DNA of 64,000 nucleotides from contig JAGFMI010000005.1 of NCBI GenBank assembly GCA_021030905.1, positions 1,426,001 through 1,490,000 of the forward strand. The letters are read 5' to 3'. Numbering within the stretch: position 1 is the stretch's first letter; the number at the start of each line of letters is the position of its first letter. This stretch comes from Pyrenula massariospora. Taxonomy: Eukaryota > Ascomycota > Eurotiomycetes > Pyrenulales > Pyrenulaceae. The translations under genes were made by a program, and so were the position numbers. Of this stretch, positions 35,867 through 46,829 are shown piece after piece. The notes below the pieces were generated by a model that was not told where the DNA came from, made no database searches, and was given only the letters and a program-made list of their open reading frames with translations.

Positions 35867-36292
35867 CTACTGACACAAAAACGTCGTCTTAACCGTCCGA
35901 TCCGGAAAAGCGCTGCCGCACGGCGACGGGCACTGGACATCCGGCACATCGCTGACGGGCGCGCATGTTAGCGAGGGCACGCCATTGTCCGCTGCGCCCG
36001 TCGGCGGGCCGGGGACGTAGTTTGGAGGGCCGCTCGGGGTGCATCCGAAAAAGGTGATGCCCGTCTGGCCGGCGACGGTGAAGGTGTCGTCGGTGTCGCA
36101 GAGGCCGTTGCCGAAGTACTGGGTGGGTCCGGCGTCGGTGCCGTTGGTGCAAGGGTCGTCGGTGGTGAACCAGATGAGCCAGTCGGGTCCGTACTTGTTG
36201 GTGCCGCAGGTTTGGATGTTGCCGAGGTAGAGAGGGGCGAGAGCAGAGGTCGTGAACGGGAGGAGGGAGGCGGTGAGGAGGAGGAGATGCAT
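35867..36292 (-). CDS. Small secreted cysteine-rich protein (effector-like)
   Basis: A single exon of about 141 residues. The ATG at 36292 opens a clean signal peptide (MHLLLLTASLLPFTTSALA). The mature part of roughly 120 residues has eight cysteines, an even number that fits four disulfides (TCG, DPC, LCD, FGC, TCA, QCP, PCG, LCQ). It is Gly/Pro/Thr-rich with no known domain that I recognise. Small secreted cysteine-rich proteins in filamentous ascomycetes include effectors and surface proteins; a role here is only inferred. The gene stands alone in about 2.8 kb with no other supported gene, a typical setting for such genes. Confidence 0.72.
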   Translation of the reverse strand: MHLLLLTASLLPFTTSALAPLYLGNIQTCGTNKYGPDWLIWFTTDDPCTNGTDAGPTQYFGNGLCDTDDTFTVAGQTGITFFGCTPSGPPNYVPGPPTGAADNGVPSLTCAPVSDVPDVQCPSPCGSAFPDRTVKTTFLCQ

Positions 36293-37579
36293 GGTCACTA
36301 TGAATGGTCTGCTTTGTGGCTTTGCTGAGAGAGAGCAGGAGATTTAGCTAGATTTCGTATGCAGGGCGGTGGAGGGGAGTGGGAGACTGCTTAATACTTT
36401 GATCGGATGAGGTAACGCGAGATCGGATTGAGACTACGGATTCGGAAAAATGAAAACTTGTACAAAGTGAATGTTAGGTGCGAAGAAACTAGAATGCTCG
36501 AGACAGCTGAAATTTGAATTCGAAATCGCAACGTGGGATGGAAAGTATTTATACAATCCAAGTCATTCAAGAACATCAGTGACGTACGAGGTCACTCGCG
36601 ATGTCACCTGCCTCAACTAATGTGCGCCTAGTTTCTCACTGCTCTAAGGCGGAAAATAAAAATTTACTAAGAAAAATACGAGCGCCCAATCTTGTCGTGT
36701 TAAAGCGGTCAATGCGTTGAACTCGACCCTATGTTGTGGCTGGCCTGCCGACTCCTAAGGGAGGAAGGATCGGCGTCGTAAATGGGAAATACGCACAGTG
36801 AAAACAAGTCGCTATAAATAGATCGGCTTCTTGCGGGTGCGGGCTAGTAATGTCTTATTGAGACAGAGGCAATTTTTCGGCACCTAAATAGTTTTGTGTC
36901 AGGGAACGCTCAATTAGAGCAGAGTAAAGGTTGGCATCTGCCGGTATCACCAAAAACCCAAGTTGACGGCTCGCTGTCAAGCTTCTCTACTACAATGTAT
37001 AACGCGCTATGATAACTTTCTCCACGGCAACTTTGGCGAAGAAAAGTTTTCTAATAACTGTATCGAAAGTGAAAGCGATCTGTGGGACTTTGACGGATTT
37101 CTGATGCTTGAATAACATTTTTCGGGGGAATGCGCTTCGGCTAATCGCAAAGATTCAGTCGTATTGGTTCTCATCAATTGAGACCGCCCTCTGAGCCGAT
37201 TGTGCCTCTCCGCTGTCGCATGATGAGAAGGCCGGTTTCGGTGAAGTGTTGTGACTGATCAAGCGAGATCCGGAAGACGCTCAGAAACACGAGGGTGTGC
37301 AAGTGATGAATTAGTCGCCTTTGAAGTGAAATCTTAGCCTTTGCCTCATAGATACATCTGCGTTTTCTTACGGTGATAGAGATTTTGCTAGCATGAGGGT
37401 TTGCTTCAAAAAGACGTATCTTGTCTAGCGATGATGAGGAAGTCGCTGTTACCGAGGGACACCGGGAGGAGGGGTGCATTCGCGCCTACCCACCATCGCC
37501 ATGAAAGCCACTATACAGATCGAGGTGGAAGACTGTACTAGGTGAGCACAATGCAAACTGGTATGATTCCTGCTTACTC
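36293..37579. other. 1.3 kb intergenic
   Basis: Upstream of the secreted cysteine-rich gene and downstream of copy B of the Asp-zincin-like gene. No coding region supported. Confidence 0.45.
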
Positions 37580-38892
37580 CTAGTCAACCCCACCCCCCGC
37601 CGCTGCAATACTGCGTGGATTGTAGGTCAGCCGACCCCAAAACGCCTGTATCTCGCGCGCTTGCAGGCGCCAGCCCCGATCAAGAAGGGTGGCTAGCAGT
37701 CCGAAGAAGGCGAAGTTTGTTGGATTACGCAAGGCATTTTGACGCGCGAGAAGCTGTACTCCTACCCAAGTAGTGGCTGTTCCGGTATCCAGGGGCTGGG
37801 CTCTGACTGCGTGATTGCATGTTAGCTAAAAGTTTTTCAAAGTGGCTTAAGACGTGCTCGAGGTGCCAGGGCGGGATCTACTTACGATTCCAAGGCGGTA
37901 GGAAGGTGAACTAGAACTGGATTATTACTATATTATATAATGGAGGAGGCATTGAGATTGATAGTATACCAAGGTCATTAAAATGAAGGATGTCATGATA
38001 CGAAAACTATCCATCGGGGAAAAGTCCGGTTCAACGTGTTCGAACAACTGTCTGAGATCTGCTATTGTGGGCACATCACTGAGAGTGTGAAGGTTTCCAA
38101 GATATTGGAACATGCATAGCTGTTGAGGGAAAAGAAGTATATATTAATGTCCTGAGATTGTTTGAATGTTGATTGCTTACCGTAATTGTAGCCCTTATAT
38201 CTGGCTGTGCTCTTCCATATCTATCAGGGGGAGGGGCATTATCTGTCGGAACACGATATGCTACGGCTCGAGCCCGATCTCTGTGGCAGCTATTCGACGT
38301 ACCTCTCATCAACATGCCATTCGCACGGTCTTCCCACTCACGATCCATCGGTTCACGATTCCGTTGCAATACGTAGTTATCGGGACGTTGAAATTCATCA
38401 GGATCCTCTCTAATCCTCCATCGTGATGTGCTGTCCTCGCTTGGATCCAGAGGGTCTTCGTCACAGTAAATTCGGTAGTTGGATTGTTCTCGTTCATTGT
38501 TTGGGACGGGCATTAAATCTGCAATGCCAGCTGTAGGTGGCACGTGACCTGGCTGACCCAAGACTCCTAGACTTGGTCAGGCGATGGATATTCCCGCACA
38601 AGATTGACTTTGACCTACTCAAAACAGCATTGATCACAGTTTGCTCAATACCTTCTGTCCTAAAAAGGCGTTGTAGGTAACTTCTTTGCCACTGGTCGTG
38701 CCCGTTCTGAATGCGCTCGCTAGCTCGTGTCGCCATTCCCCATTGTCCCCGGACGCCGTCAATAATCCGGTCAATCATACCACCCGCTAATGCACCGACA
38801 TAGCACGATTCATCAACCCAGTAAGAAGGAGGTCCCTGACAGGTTGCTAGTAAATTGAATAGAGACACAGTGATTAATACACAGATATTCAT
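37580..38892 (-). CDS. Secreted Asp-zincin-like (deuterolysin/M35-like) protein, copy B, no HExxH
   Basis: Five exons fit: 38892-38619, 38566-38181, 38119-37970, 37910-37886 and 37806-37580, in frame for 353 residues. The signal peptide is MNICVLITVSLFNLLATCQG, followed by YWVDESC. Family blocks are NYRIYCDEDP, EWEDRANG, CHRDRARAVAYRVP, DIRATITLC, MDSFRIMTSFILMTL and, near the end, RNPTNFAFFGLLATLLDRGW. Where active Asp-zincins carry HExxH after the T(L/F)xx block, this protein reads TSFILMTLFTFLPPWN. It therefore lacks both metal-binding His and the catalytic Glu. All splice sites are GT..AG and the frame is unbroken, so it looks expressed rather than dead. It is a paralogue of the gene at 8509-9924, with the same exon 1/2 junction (codon AG|A for Arg). 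Confidence 0.78.
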
Positions 38893-39551
38893 AGCTTTGT
38901 AATGAACGAGTCAGTAAGAAGCGGAGACCCTACTCTGAGAAATTAAACACAAAAACCCTTCAGAATATGACAGAAATAGACTACAAAAACGAAAAGGAGA
39001 AAAACCAAGAAGAACAGTCGTTAAGAATCTGGCCAAAATCCTCGAAACATGCATTGTCTCATGAATAGGCTTGGCACTATGCTTAGAAAGCCGCCTCCAG
39101 GTACCTATTCAGGCTATCCGGGTAATCTTTAAAGGTGTGTGGCTGTGAATTGATGCAAGGGCTCGGAATACACAATGGAGCATGGTGAAATACTGTCTTT
39201 TTTCTTAGCTCGAGAAGGGAAAGAAGAGTAGTTATCTCTTTTCCTGCCATAAATTTCAACGATGTTTCGATTAGTCTGCCTCAGTCTGTGCCGCTATAAA
39301 TGCTAGCTGTACCAACACGGCTCAAGGTTGGCACGGACTAAGACAAACCGATAGAAAAATCGTTCATAGTATAACACAATAATTGATACTGTCCACTCGA
39401 CAGCTCACCAAATTTTCTAGCTTTCAATATATGCACTCTCTGCAGAGCCAAGAGCCAATCAGACTGGACCATTACCGCCACATATCTAGGTGGCGGCATT
39501 TTCAGGCAGCGTGGCTTAGCAACGAGGCTGAGGAACGAGAACAAGATCCTA
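38893..39551. other. Intergenic, left of the MITE-like element
   Basis: Upstream of copy B. No gene supported; short open frames only. Confidence 0.45.
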
Positions 39552-39706
39552 AGGGGGTGAAATCGAAGTCCGGACCACCTAACCGGAAGTAGCAGCGATA
39601 TGTTTCGTGCATATTATTATGTAGAGTACACAAATTGCGTCAACATCAGCGCTTACTGTACGCTTCTACTTCAGGTTAGGTGGTCCGGGCTTCGATTTCA
39701 CCCCCT
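39552..39706. mobile_element. MITE-like element with about 46 bp terminal inverted repeats and TA flanks
   Basis: The left end AGGGGGTGAAATCGAAG.. is repeated inverted at the right end (..CTTCGATTTCACCCCCT) over about 46 bases with roughly three mismatches. The whole element is 155 bp. TA dinucleotides flank both sides (39550-39551 and 39707-39708), the target duplication of Tc1/mariner-type transposons. It has no coding capacity, so a transposase would have to come from elsewhere. The arms are little mutated, so the insertion looks fairly young and untouched by RIP (too short). Confidence 0.8.
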
Positions 39707-39708
39707 TA

Positions 39709-40009
39709 ATCCCTTCTTTGCAACTTTTACACGCCTCGTAGGTCTTCAACTGTTTTGTATCTTTCTGATACCTCTCTTATGATTCTGTGAAGCTTGAATC
39801 ATTGTTAGATTCACATTGATTACAAATAGTTCTCCGAATAACTGAGAGGAAGGGCAATTATTAGCGCATTTCCTGAAAGGTTATGCGTCCGATTAAGGGT
39901 TCATGACCGAGAAAGACTATGGAGATGAAATGATCTCGAATACTGGGCTCTAAGTCTGTTTAGCTACCGTTCTGGCTATTAACTGGTAGATTCGTCGGCT
40001 GTACAGGCT
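39709..40009. promoter_or_regulatory. Presumed promoter region of the HET gene
   Basis: Three hundred bases between the MITE-like element and the HET start. No named site is visible. The element sits close enough to affect transcription, but this is inference. Confidence 0.35.
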
Positions 40010-41911
40010 ATGGAAAATCTCCGCAACGATTATCCTCCCAATGTACGCAACTTAAAGTCAGGCGAAATTCGAGTGTTTGAGCTCTATTCCGGTGAGGACG
40101 GCTCACCAATCCAAGGACGTTTTCTTGTTCGGTCACTGAAATGCGTGCGACTGCTACGAAACCATCCAGCTTACGATGCGCTATCCTATAGATGGAGCAA
40201 TACCATCAAAACGGCGGAAATCCAAGTCGACGAGACATTAAACTTTCGTATACCTGAACGTCTTGAGAAGACACTTCAAGATCTCAGATTTTTGGGCAGT
40301 GTGCGGCTTATATGGATTGATGCAATTTGTATCAATCAAGCGAACTATGAGGAACGTAGCCATCAGGTCCAAATGATGAGACGAGTGTACGAGGATGCGC
40401 GAACTGTCATAATTTGGCTCGACGTTGAAGTCGAAGCGGATGATACAGCGCTACAGATGGTTCACAATCTGAATCCTGATTCCATGGTGGATGATTTGAA
40501 CGACTACAAAGGGTCTTGGTCTTCCATCCGTGTCATAAGGGAGCATCCATATTGGAGACGACTGTGGATACAGCAGGAGATCAGCTCAGCAAAACAGGTC
40601 GAGCTGTACGCACAGCGAACTAAAATCAACATAGTTTCATTGATCGCCCTTGAAAAACTTCTACGTGAAGTCAGGGATAGTACCAGGGCTCTTGGCTCAT
40701 CTGATGGGCTGCCCTACATTGGACATCGACCAAACATCACTTTGGAACGCGCTCTAGAGATGCCACCCGATCAAATTGGCGCTATTGCTCAGTTTCAACG
40801 CAATCCTTTTCATGGCATACACCGCTTTCCCTCGATCAGCCAGGCCGTGACGACTTGTATGTGGTTCGAAGCTACCGACCCTCGGGACAAAGTTTTTGCA
40901 CTCGTTGACTCCGTCGATTCCCGGCACGAGGTACCTTTCAACGTTGATTATAACATCCCTGTTGCTGATGTCTTTAAATTGATTGTCCAATATTACATTC
41001 AAGAGTGTGACCTTCGTTTTCTCCTACTCTGCGCCCTGAATCGGCCAGGCCTGAAGTACAGCCTGCCTTCCTGGGTCCCTGACTACACAACCATTCCCCC
41101 ATTTCTTCAAGGGCTCATGGACAGCATACGGATCGATTCCAACATCTTTCAGTTCTCTCCTGTCCCATCTATTACTGGAGACGATGGCCTTGTGGTTGAA
41201 GGAGTTTGTATTGAAGATATTACCGAATTGCATCGCGACATGACATGCGACTCCTTTGACGATGGCTATGTTAAAACAGCTTTCAATAGCTTGAACAAGC
41301 TGGCTATCAACGCCATCAGCCGCAAGAATGCTTCAGAGGCAAAAGTTGAGATTACAAGAAACCATATCATCATACTAGAAACCACAATACTTTTGCTATT
41401 ACTTGGCAGAAATATTTCCTTGCTCAGACGTAACTTGAGGGAATATATTGTGGAGTTTCTGCGTCAATGTGACCATTTTGAATACTTAAGGTCAAAAGCA
41501 TCAATGTATGACATGAGTTACTTTAAATACCTGAGTTATCTAGGAGGACAATTCTGTGCTACTCCAGGCGAGGTGAAAACAGCAATACGTGCGCATCTAT
41601 CTTACAGGGTTTTATATACTTCCAGATTCGGACACTTTGGACTGGCGCCTTTTTTGGCGAAAGCCGGGGACGAGATATGGGTGATTTCAGGTTGTCCAGC
41701 GCCGATGTTATTACGCCGTCAAGAGAACCACTACATAGTCGTCGGTCCGACATCTTTCCTAGGTGTGAATTTGGAAGACGCGAATTCGGTTTCTGATGAA
41801 GAAGGAATCCCTACAGCCAGTGAGTATGCGGAGAGAATGATCGATTGGCCAGACTGGACGAGGTCGAGGCTAAAGCAGCATAACTCGATGAAAACGATTT
41901 GCTTGCGTTGA
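40010..41911 (+). CDS. HET-domain protein (heterokaryon incompatibility type)
   Basis: A single exon, 633 residues. The HET domain covers about residues 50-200 with the usual three blocks: YDALSYRWSNT, LIWIDAICINQANYEERSHQ and WRRLWIQQEIS. A helical C-terminal part follows (block DPRDKVFALVDSV near residue 290, typical of this subfamily). HET domains act in fungal non-self recognition and trigger growth arrest or cell death, probably through a TIR-like fold. Many copies per genome have no known partner. The frame is intact. The start is the first ATG in a frame that opens shortly before. Confidence 0.92.
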   Translation: MENLRNDYPPNVRNLKSGEIRVFELYSGEDGSPIQGRFLVRSLKCVRLLRNHPAYDALSYRWSNTIKTAEIQVDETLNFRIPERLEKTLQDLRFLGSVRLIWIDAICINQANYEERSHQVQMMRRVYEDARTVIIWLDVEVEADDTALQMVHNLNPDSMVDDLNDYKGSWSSIRVIREHPYWRRLWIQQEISSAKQVELYAQRTKINIVSLIALEKLLREVRDSTRALGSSDGLPYIGHRPNITLERALEMPPDQIGAIAQFQRNPFHGIHRFPSISQAVTTCMWFEATDPRDKVFALVDSVDSRHEVPFNVDYNIPVADVFKLIVQYYIQECDLRFLLLCALNRPGLKYSLPSWVPDYTTIPPFLQGLMDSIRIDSNIFQFSPVPSITGDDGLVVEGVCIEDITELHRDMTCDSFDDGYVKTAFNSLNKLAINAISRKNASEAKVEITRNHIIILETTILLLLLGRNISLLRRNLREYIVEFLRQCDHFEYLRSKASMYDMSYFKYLSYLGGQFCATPGEVKTAIRAHLSYRVLYTSRFGHFGLAPFLAKAGDEIWVISGCPAPMLLRRQENHYIVVGPTSFLGVNLEDANSVSDEEGIPTASEYAERMIDWPDWTRSRLKQHNSMKTICLR

Positions 41912-42001
41912 GAGTCACACGCATCGCTACACGTCTAACTCCCCCGCAAACGCCGCCACATGCCAACGACCACACCACTAACCCGCCCAACCATCCATCC
42001 A

Positions 42002-42934
42002 TCACCACGGCCTCACCCCACCATCGAAGATAAACCTCCCCACATCCCCATCCCTCTCCCCCCTCACCACCTTCTCAAAAAATCCCCCGGACACCACCGG
42101 ATCCCCCGCCCTCCCCCCAGCATTGATCTCCTCCTCCGCCCCGCCCCTCAACCTCGACCTCACCAGCCCCGGACACACGCAGAACGCCTTCACCCCTTCC
42201 TTCCCCAGCCTCTTCGCGTCCTCGATGAACAGCATGTTCTCCGCCGCCTTGCTGACCTTGTACGCGAGCCACCCCCCGCTGTACGCGGGGTTGGGCGGCT
42301 CGGCCGCGAAGCTGAGGCTGCCGAGAGTGCTGCTTACGTACAGCAGGTACGGGTTCTGGGACTTGGCCAGGAGGGGTTCGAAGGCGCGGGTCGCGAGCGC
42401 GGTGCCGACGACGTTTACGTTGAAGGTGGTTGAGAAGCTGGTGCGCAGGTCTGAGTCCTTGGGGGCTGCGACGCCGGCGTTGTTGATCAGGACGTCGAGT
42501 CTGCCGTGGGATTTCTCGATCTCCGTGGCGGCGGCGGCGAGGGAGGAGGGGTCGGTGATGTCGAGTTGGATGGCGGAGAGGGTGCCGGTTAGCTTGTTGG
42601 TTTTGGTGAGGGCGGAGTGGATCTCAGTTAGGGCGGTTTGGCCGGCGGGGAGGGAGCGGCTCCCCATTATGACGTGGTAGGTGGTGTTTGTGGCGGTGCG
42701 AGTAGAGGCGAGGACTTGGGCGGCGGCGTAGCCGATGCCGGAGTTGGCGCCTGGGTAAAGGAATCAGGAGGGAGACGGGCAGTTTGTGGGGTATTTATGG
42801 ACTAGCTATTTGCGGAGGATGTTTGGGGAATAAAATAATTCTTGAGATGTAGAGAAGAGATGGAGCATGGGACGTTGGAACAGGGGATATTGCTTACCGG
42901 TGATGAGCACGATGGTGGCATCTGCGGAAGCCAT
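42002..42934 (-). CDS. Short-chain dehydrogenase/reductase (SDR)
   Basis: Exons 42934-42898 and 42750-42002 (147 bp intron) give 261 residues, the normal classical-SDR length. The intron splits the nucleotide-binding motif: VLITG | ANSGIG (TGxxxGxG). Other marks are LDITD, LINNAGVA, the YVSST strand, and the catalytic YKVSK (YxxxK). It is an NAD(P)H-dependent oxidoreductase, probably cytosolic; the substrate cannot be told. It shows one of the strongest C-to-G skew switches in the window (about 42260). The stop lies near the HET gene stop, so the two are convergent. Confidence 0.9.
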
Positions 42935-43841
42935 GCTTCGTGTCGTTCTGTGCGTAGTATTATGGACGCGATATTTATTCTTATTTTGCGGGATAAGATA
43001 TATATATTCTAGACTTAGAGAGGTAGCGAGGCAAGTGATGTTCGAAATAGTTGAAGTTGTAGGCCCTCGAGGAGGTCTTAAGGTGACTACTTCCTTTTCC
43101 CACTGAAATGATCTCCAATGATTTAAGAACTAAGAACACACACTCTTCTCCTGAATTAATCCCAAGATTAATAAAATTCCTGTACAGGGAAGGAGATACG
43201 CTTTCTCCGTCTTAGCTATCGCCCCATTAGGCAACGTGAAACCGAACCGGGGCGTTGATGGCCCGTTCTCCGGCCTATCTCCGAACCGCCCTCTAGTCCT
43301 GTTTCCCTTACCTCGAGTTTGAATATTATATGGAGTGCCTTATTTGATTAATGGAAAGCTTGTTTCTCCCGTAGGTGGATATGTTTAGAAGGATTATTGA
43401 GAATGTGATACGATATACTTTTGTCAACGACTGAGCAATTTTCTAGAGGAAGATGGACTTTCACAGTCGTTCTAGCAAGAGCGCTGACGCGCAGCAGGTC
43501 CGAACGACAAGCCAATTGGGTGCGAGCGTAGATGCATAGATTCGTCAATATCTATGTTAGCCCTTTGCGTTGTGAGAGGGACAAGAATAGTGCAAATATG
43601 TTGCCAAATAATGCCATAGAACCGTGTTGCAGGATATCATATAACACAGGAGCAATTGTGCCAATCCGGCGTCAATATGGTGCAGAGGGCTTTGAACAGG
43701 TCTATAGCCTGTCGGAAGTCCACTTCACGAACAGCACTAGATGTGCAAGCTGCGGCGTCTAAGATGACTGAAGGGACTCCATTTCCTGAAAGGAGTTGAA
43801 CACGCCGCTGCTGGGGCTTATCTGCTCGAGCTGCCGCTCGT
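42935..43841. other. 0.9 kb intergenic
   Basis: Upstream of the SDR gene and downstream of the third CorA-like gene, both on the minus strand. No coding region supported. Confidence 0.45.
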
Positions 43842-45938
43842 TCATTCATCATGTCTGACACCTGTCTCCCTCTCACGAACGGCAAGTAACAATTTCAAGA
43901 ACAGCTCCTCCTGTAGCTTGTCATCCTTGCGGCGTTTCTCGGTCCGGGCGTCTGCTGTAATGAGCTCGTCTTGATTGTCAGGTATTTTTACCTTGTTCAT
44001 CTCCTTTAGCACGGCGGTAAGTTCATTTGCTTCCTGGGCCGCTTTGGTCCGCCGAACGAGTTGATTGTGAATGTTCGTATTGGTCTCGGTATTTACGGTG
44101 TCAGACTCTTCCTCCCCTGTCTCCGAGGGTTTTCGTTGAGCAGAAGTGAGAGCGTAGTACTTGTAGCCCCACCAGGAGAAGACTGCCACTGTTGTGATTG
44201 CAACGGTGGTGACGTATATCCAGATAAAGCGGAGAGAAGGCAGTCTTGGGATCAGTCCTCTGGAATTTGAATCGATGCTGAAGAAGTCCATGCTGAAAAC
44301 GGTCTACAGGTCATCAGATAATGTAGAGTTTTGGAGTAACTGGGAGGTCTATGCAGAACTCACGGCTATAGCAACGACGGGCAAAAAGAAAGCAGTGATT
44401 TCGGAGAGGAACTTCATCAATTTTGCGTCCTCCTCCATCCTGCGTGTCATGGCTTGCACTTCCTTGCCTGATTGTTCCGTCGCTTGGGCCATTTGCGTCA
44501 TTTTTTCGGTGTTATGGCTCAATGTCATGCTGTGCCGGAGAGCGATGAAGGTGTATATCTACGGGAAAGGTTAGCGAAATATCGTAAGCTGGGCGAATAT
44601 GTATCAACTGTTTTCTGGAGCGGCTTCATTCTCTTTAGAAGTCGTTTGCACCGCGATCTATTTTCGTGGATTGTGCTTAAGAGGTTTTCACCCCACTGAA
44701 GGGTTTGCAGAGCTTCGAGGCCAGTGGAGTCGCTTTCTGCAGCGATCTGCCCAGCGATTTCTTGCTCTTTCTGTAAAGTTCTCAAAGTTTGTTCCATTGA
44801 CTCTAGAGCTCCCATATAAACATTAACTGTGTTAAGATATTCGTGCAAGCAGCGAATTGTAGCTTCGATCTTCCCTTCTGGGCTCAGCATGTGAGTTTCT
44901 AGACGTACCTCGCCCTACACCACGATCAGTCTGGACATCAATATTTTGAAAGCAATAACGTCGTACATAGAGCATATGGAGGGCTTCTTGATACATTAGT
45001 TCTTCCTTTAATGAGGCAAGAGTGGCAGTGTATATTTCGTAGTGATCAAGATAGAAAGGAGCACCTAGGTCTCTTGAAAGCAACAACGACTCAAGCCATT
45101 TTGATTTTAAGGCGTCAACATCTTTGTTCCGAATATTGCACATGAGTGTGCAAATAGGTAAGTTGTGTTCAATCTTTGTGTAGACAGTGTATGATGCATG
45201 GTCATGTTGGAAGACAGATTTACTTGATTCATGATCTTCCCATGGTACGATAGCTTTGTAAGTAATCTCTGAACATCATTTAGCTAGTCACCAAACGCGA
45301 GTGCTGCGCCTGCTGGGAAATTGCTATGACATTTACCTTTCACGTTCCGTTGGGATATTTGGGAAGAAACGCCCTGGTTTCCAGCGATTTTTGACAAAAA
45401 GGCGGGGAAGATCTGGAATCTGAGACAAATCTCCTCTAATAACGGCGAGCTGATGCGTGGTGAAAAGCGTTTCTAGAATATGTGAAAAGAGCTTCCTTTA
45501 AACGAAAAAGGAGAATTAACATCATCTTCTCTCTCGCTCGGTCTGTTGATGATGCTGAAAACAGACTCAGTATGGTTCTTGACTCTTGAGAAATAAGGGC
45601 GGAGGTACATAAGATTGTGGTTTGAATCTGGCTCGATTTGCTTGTCACGTTCCTTAGCTATTGTCCGACGCCACTTTTGCGGACAATCTTACACTGAGGA
45701 AACTCTTGAATTCTGTCTGGTCTGTGAAGTGGTCGCTGACATGTGACGTGGAAGGATCAAGCCTGCTCTTATGGCTGCCTTTGGGGGCCCTCAGGACGTG
45801 GATGGAAATATCCTTTCGGGGAAGCAGGACATGGCCTCTCTCTTGCAAATTATCCTGAAGTCTCCGCGCTGTAGCCTCTGAGCAGTCTAGCGGAAGTTTC
45901 CCATCAATGAATGAATATTTCGATGATCTTGATGCCAT
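43842..45938 (-). CDS. CorA-like membrane protein, FSM(x)FF type (no GMN)
   Basis: A multi-exon minus-strand gene. Exon 1 starts at 45938 and has LPLDCSEATARRLQDNLQ, PRKDISIHVLRAPKGSHKSR, the standard N-terminus of one fungal CorA-like group. The middle (about 45680-44900) is not fully resolved; ISSPLLEEICLRFQIFPAFL fits the family. Later exons are clear: about 44890-44609 (coiled coil ending LLKRMKPLQKT), 44558-44364 (FIALRHSMTLSHNTEKM ... FLSEITAFFLPVVAIA) and 44303-43842 (TVFSMDFFSID, then helix FIWIYVTTVAITTVAVFSWW and a charged tail). The pore loop reads ATVFSMDFF instead of GMN, as in many fungal CorA-like proteins whose ion specificity is unknown. It may not carry Mg2+. Confidence 0.72.
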
Positions 45939-46829
45939 CGATTCCTGGACTTACAAGTACCCTAAGACGAGTAGATGTTGTGGACGGTCTCTTGTTCGTG
46001 TTGCTTGAAAGTTTGATGCGGTATTTTATGATTTAAAGCAGGATTGAGAAAGCAGGTCAGGCGGGTTATGGGGGACGGAGATCAACTTGAAGGTCGTTCC
46101 ACCTTCGGTGGTGGCGCAGCCTCAGGGGGAAAAACTCTCCAAAAAGCAATGTTCGTCTTGATTTGTTCCAGACGCCATGGCGCTTCGATATTGCATGCGA
46201 CCTACATGCGGGCCTTTCATCCACCCCACATCGGTGTCAGCCACGGTAATAGCCTAGATGAAGAATGGCCCCTGCAAGATAAACATAGCGTTCAAAAGAC
46301 GTGGCTTGCAATGTCTCACTGGAGAGCCTCAAATCAGGGTTCGGTTTCTTGGGCGATGGATTATTGATCAACACGTCATATTTCCATCCCCACAAATCAG
46401 ACCTGACAGGTCCTAAGATCGGAGTCGACCACATTTGCCGAGGAGTTTGGCTCAAATAGTATTTCACACGCGGTGGGCTTGGTTGCCTACTTCATAGTAG
46501 CTAAAAGCGCTGCAACGCGAACCCTGGGACACAGGATCCTTGGCACCCGCAGCCCCCAAGCGATGTGAGCAAGACGCCGTCCTTCTGCAGTGCCCTTCGG
46601 GCTTACTTTTCCGCTTATCTCCGCCTCATGATTCCCTAGCCCCCATGAAACGAGTCTGAGGGGTAGCAGCCATTTGACCCTCTGGCTAGTGGCACATAAA
46701 CAAATGATCCCGAAAAGACACATTGAAAACGTGTTGAATTTCAAACTGAGAATTACGACACTAATCAGCTCTAGATCTGCTAACAAAAACATTGTCCGCA
46801 TCTCTCGTTTTCACACGGTCCCCGACCAC
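45939..46829. other. 0.9 kb intergenic
   Basis: Promoter side of the CorA-like gene. Open frames on both strands lack features. Confidence 0.45.

Noticed and set aside
39383-39782. Two open frames of 60-69 codons around 39.4-39.8 kb
   Set aside because: They overlap the inverted arms of the MITE-like element and have no features.
42123-42680. 185-codon plus-strand frame with hydrophobic stretches
   Set aside because: Antisense to the SDR gene, whose motifs are unambiguous.
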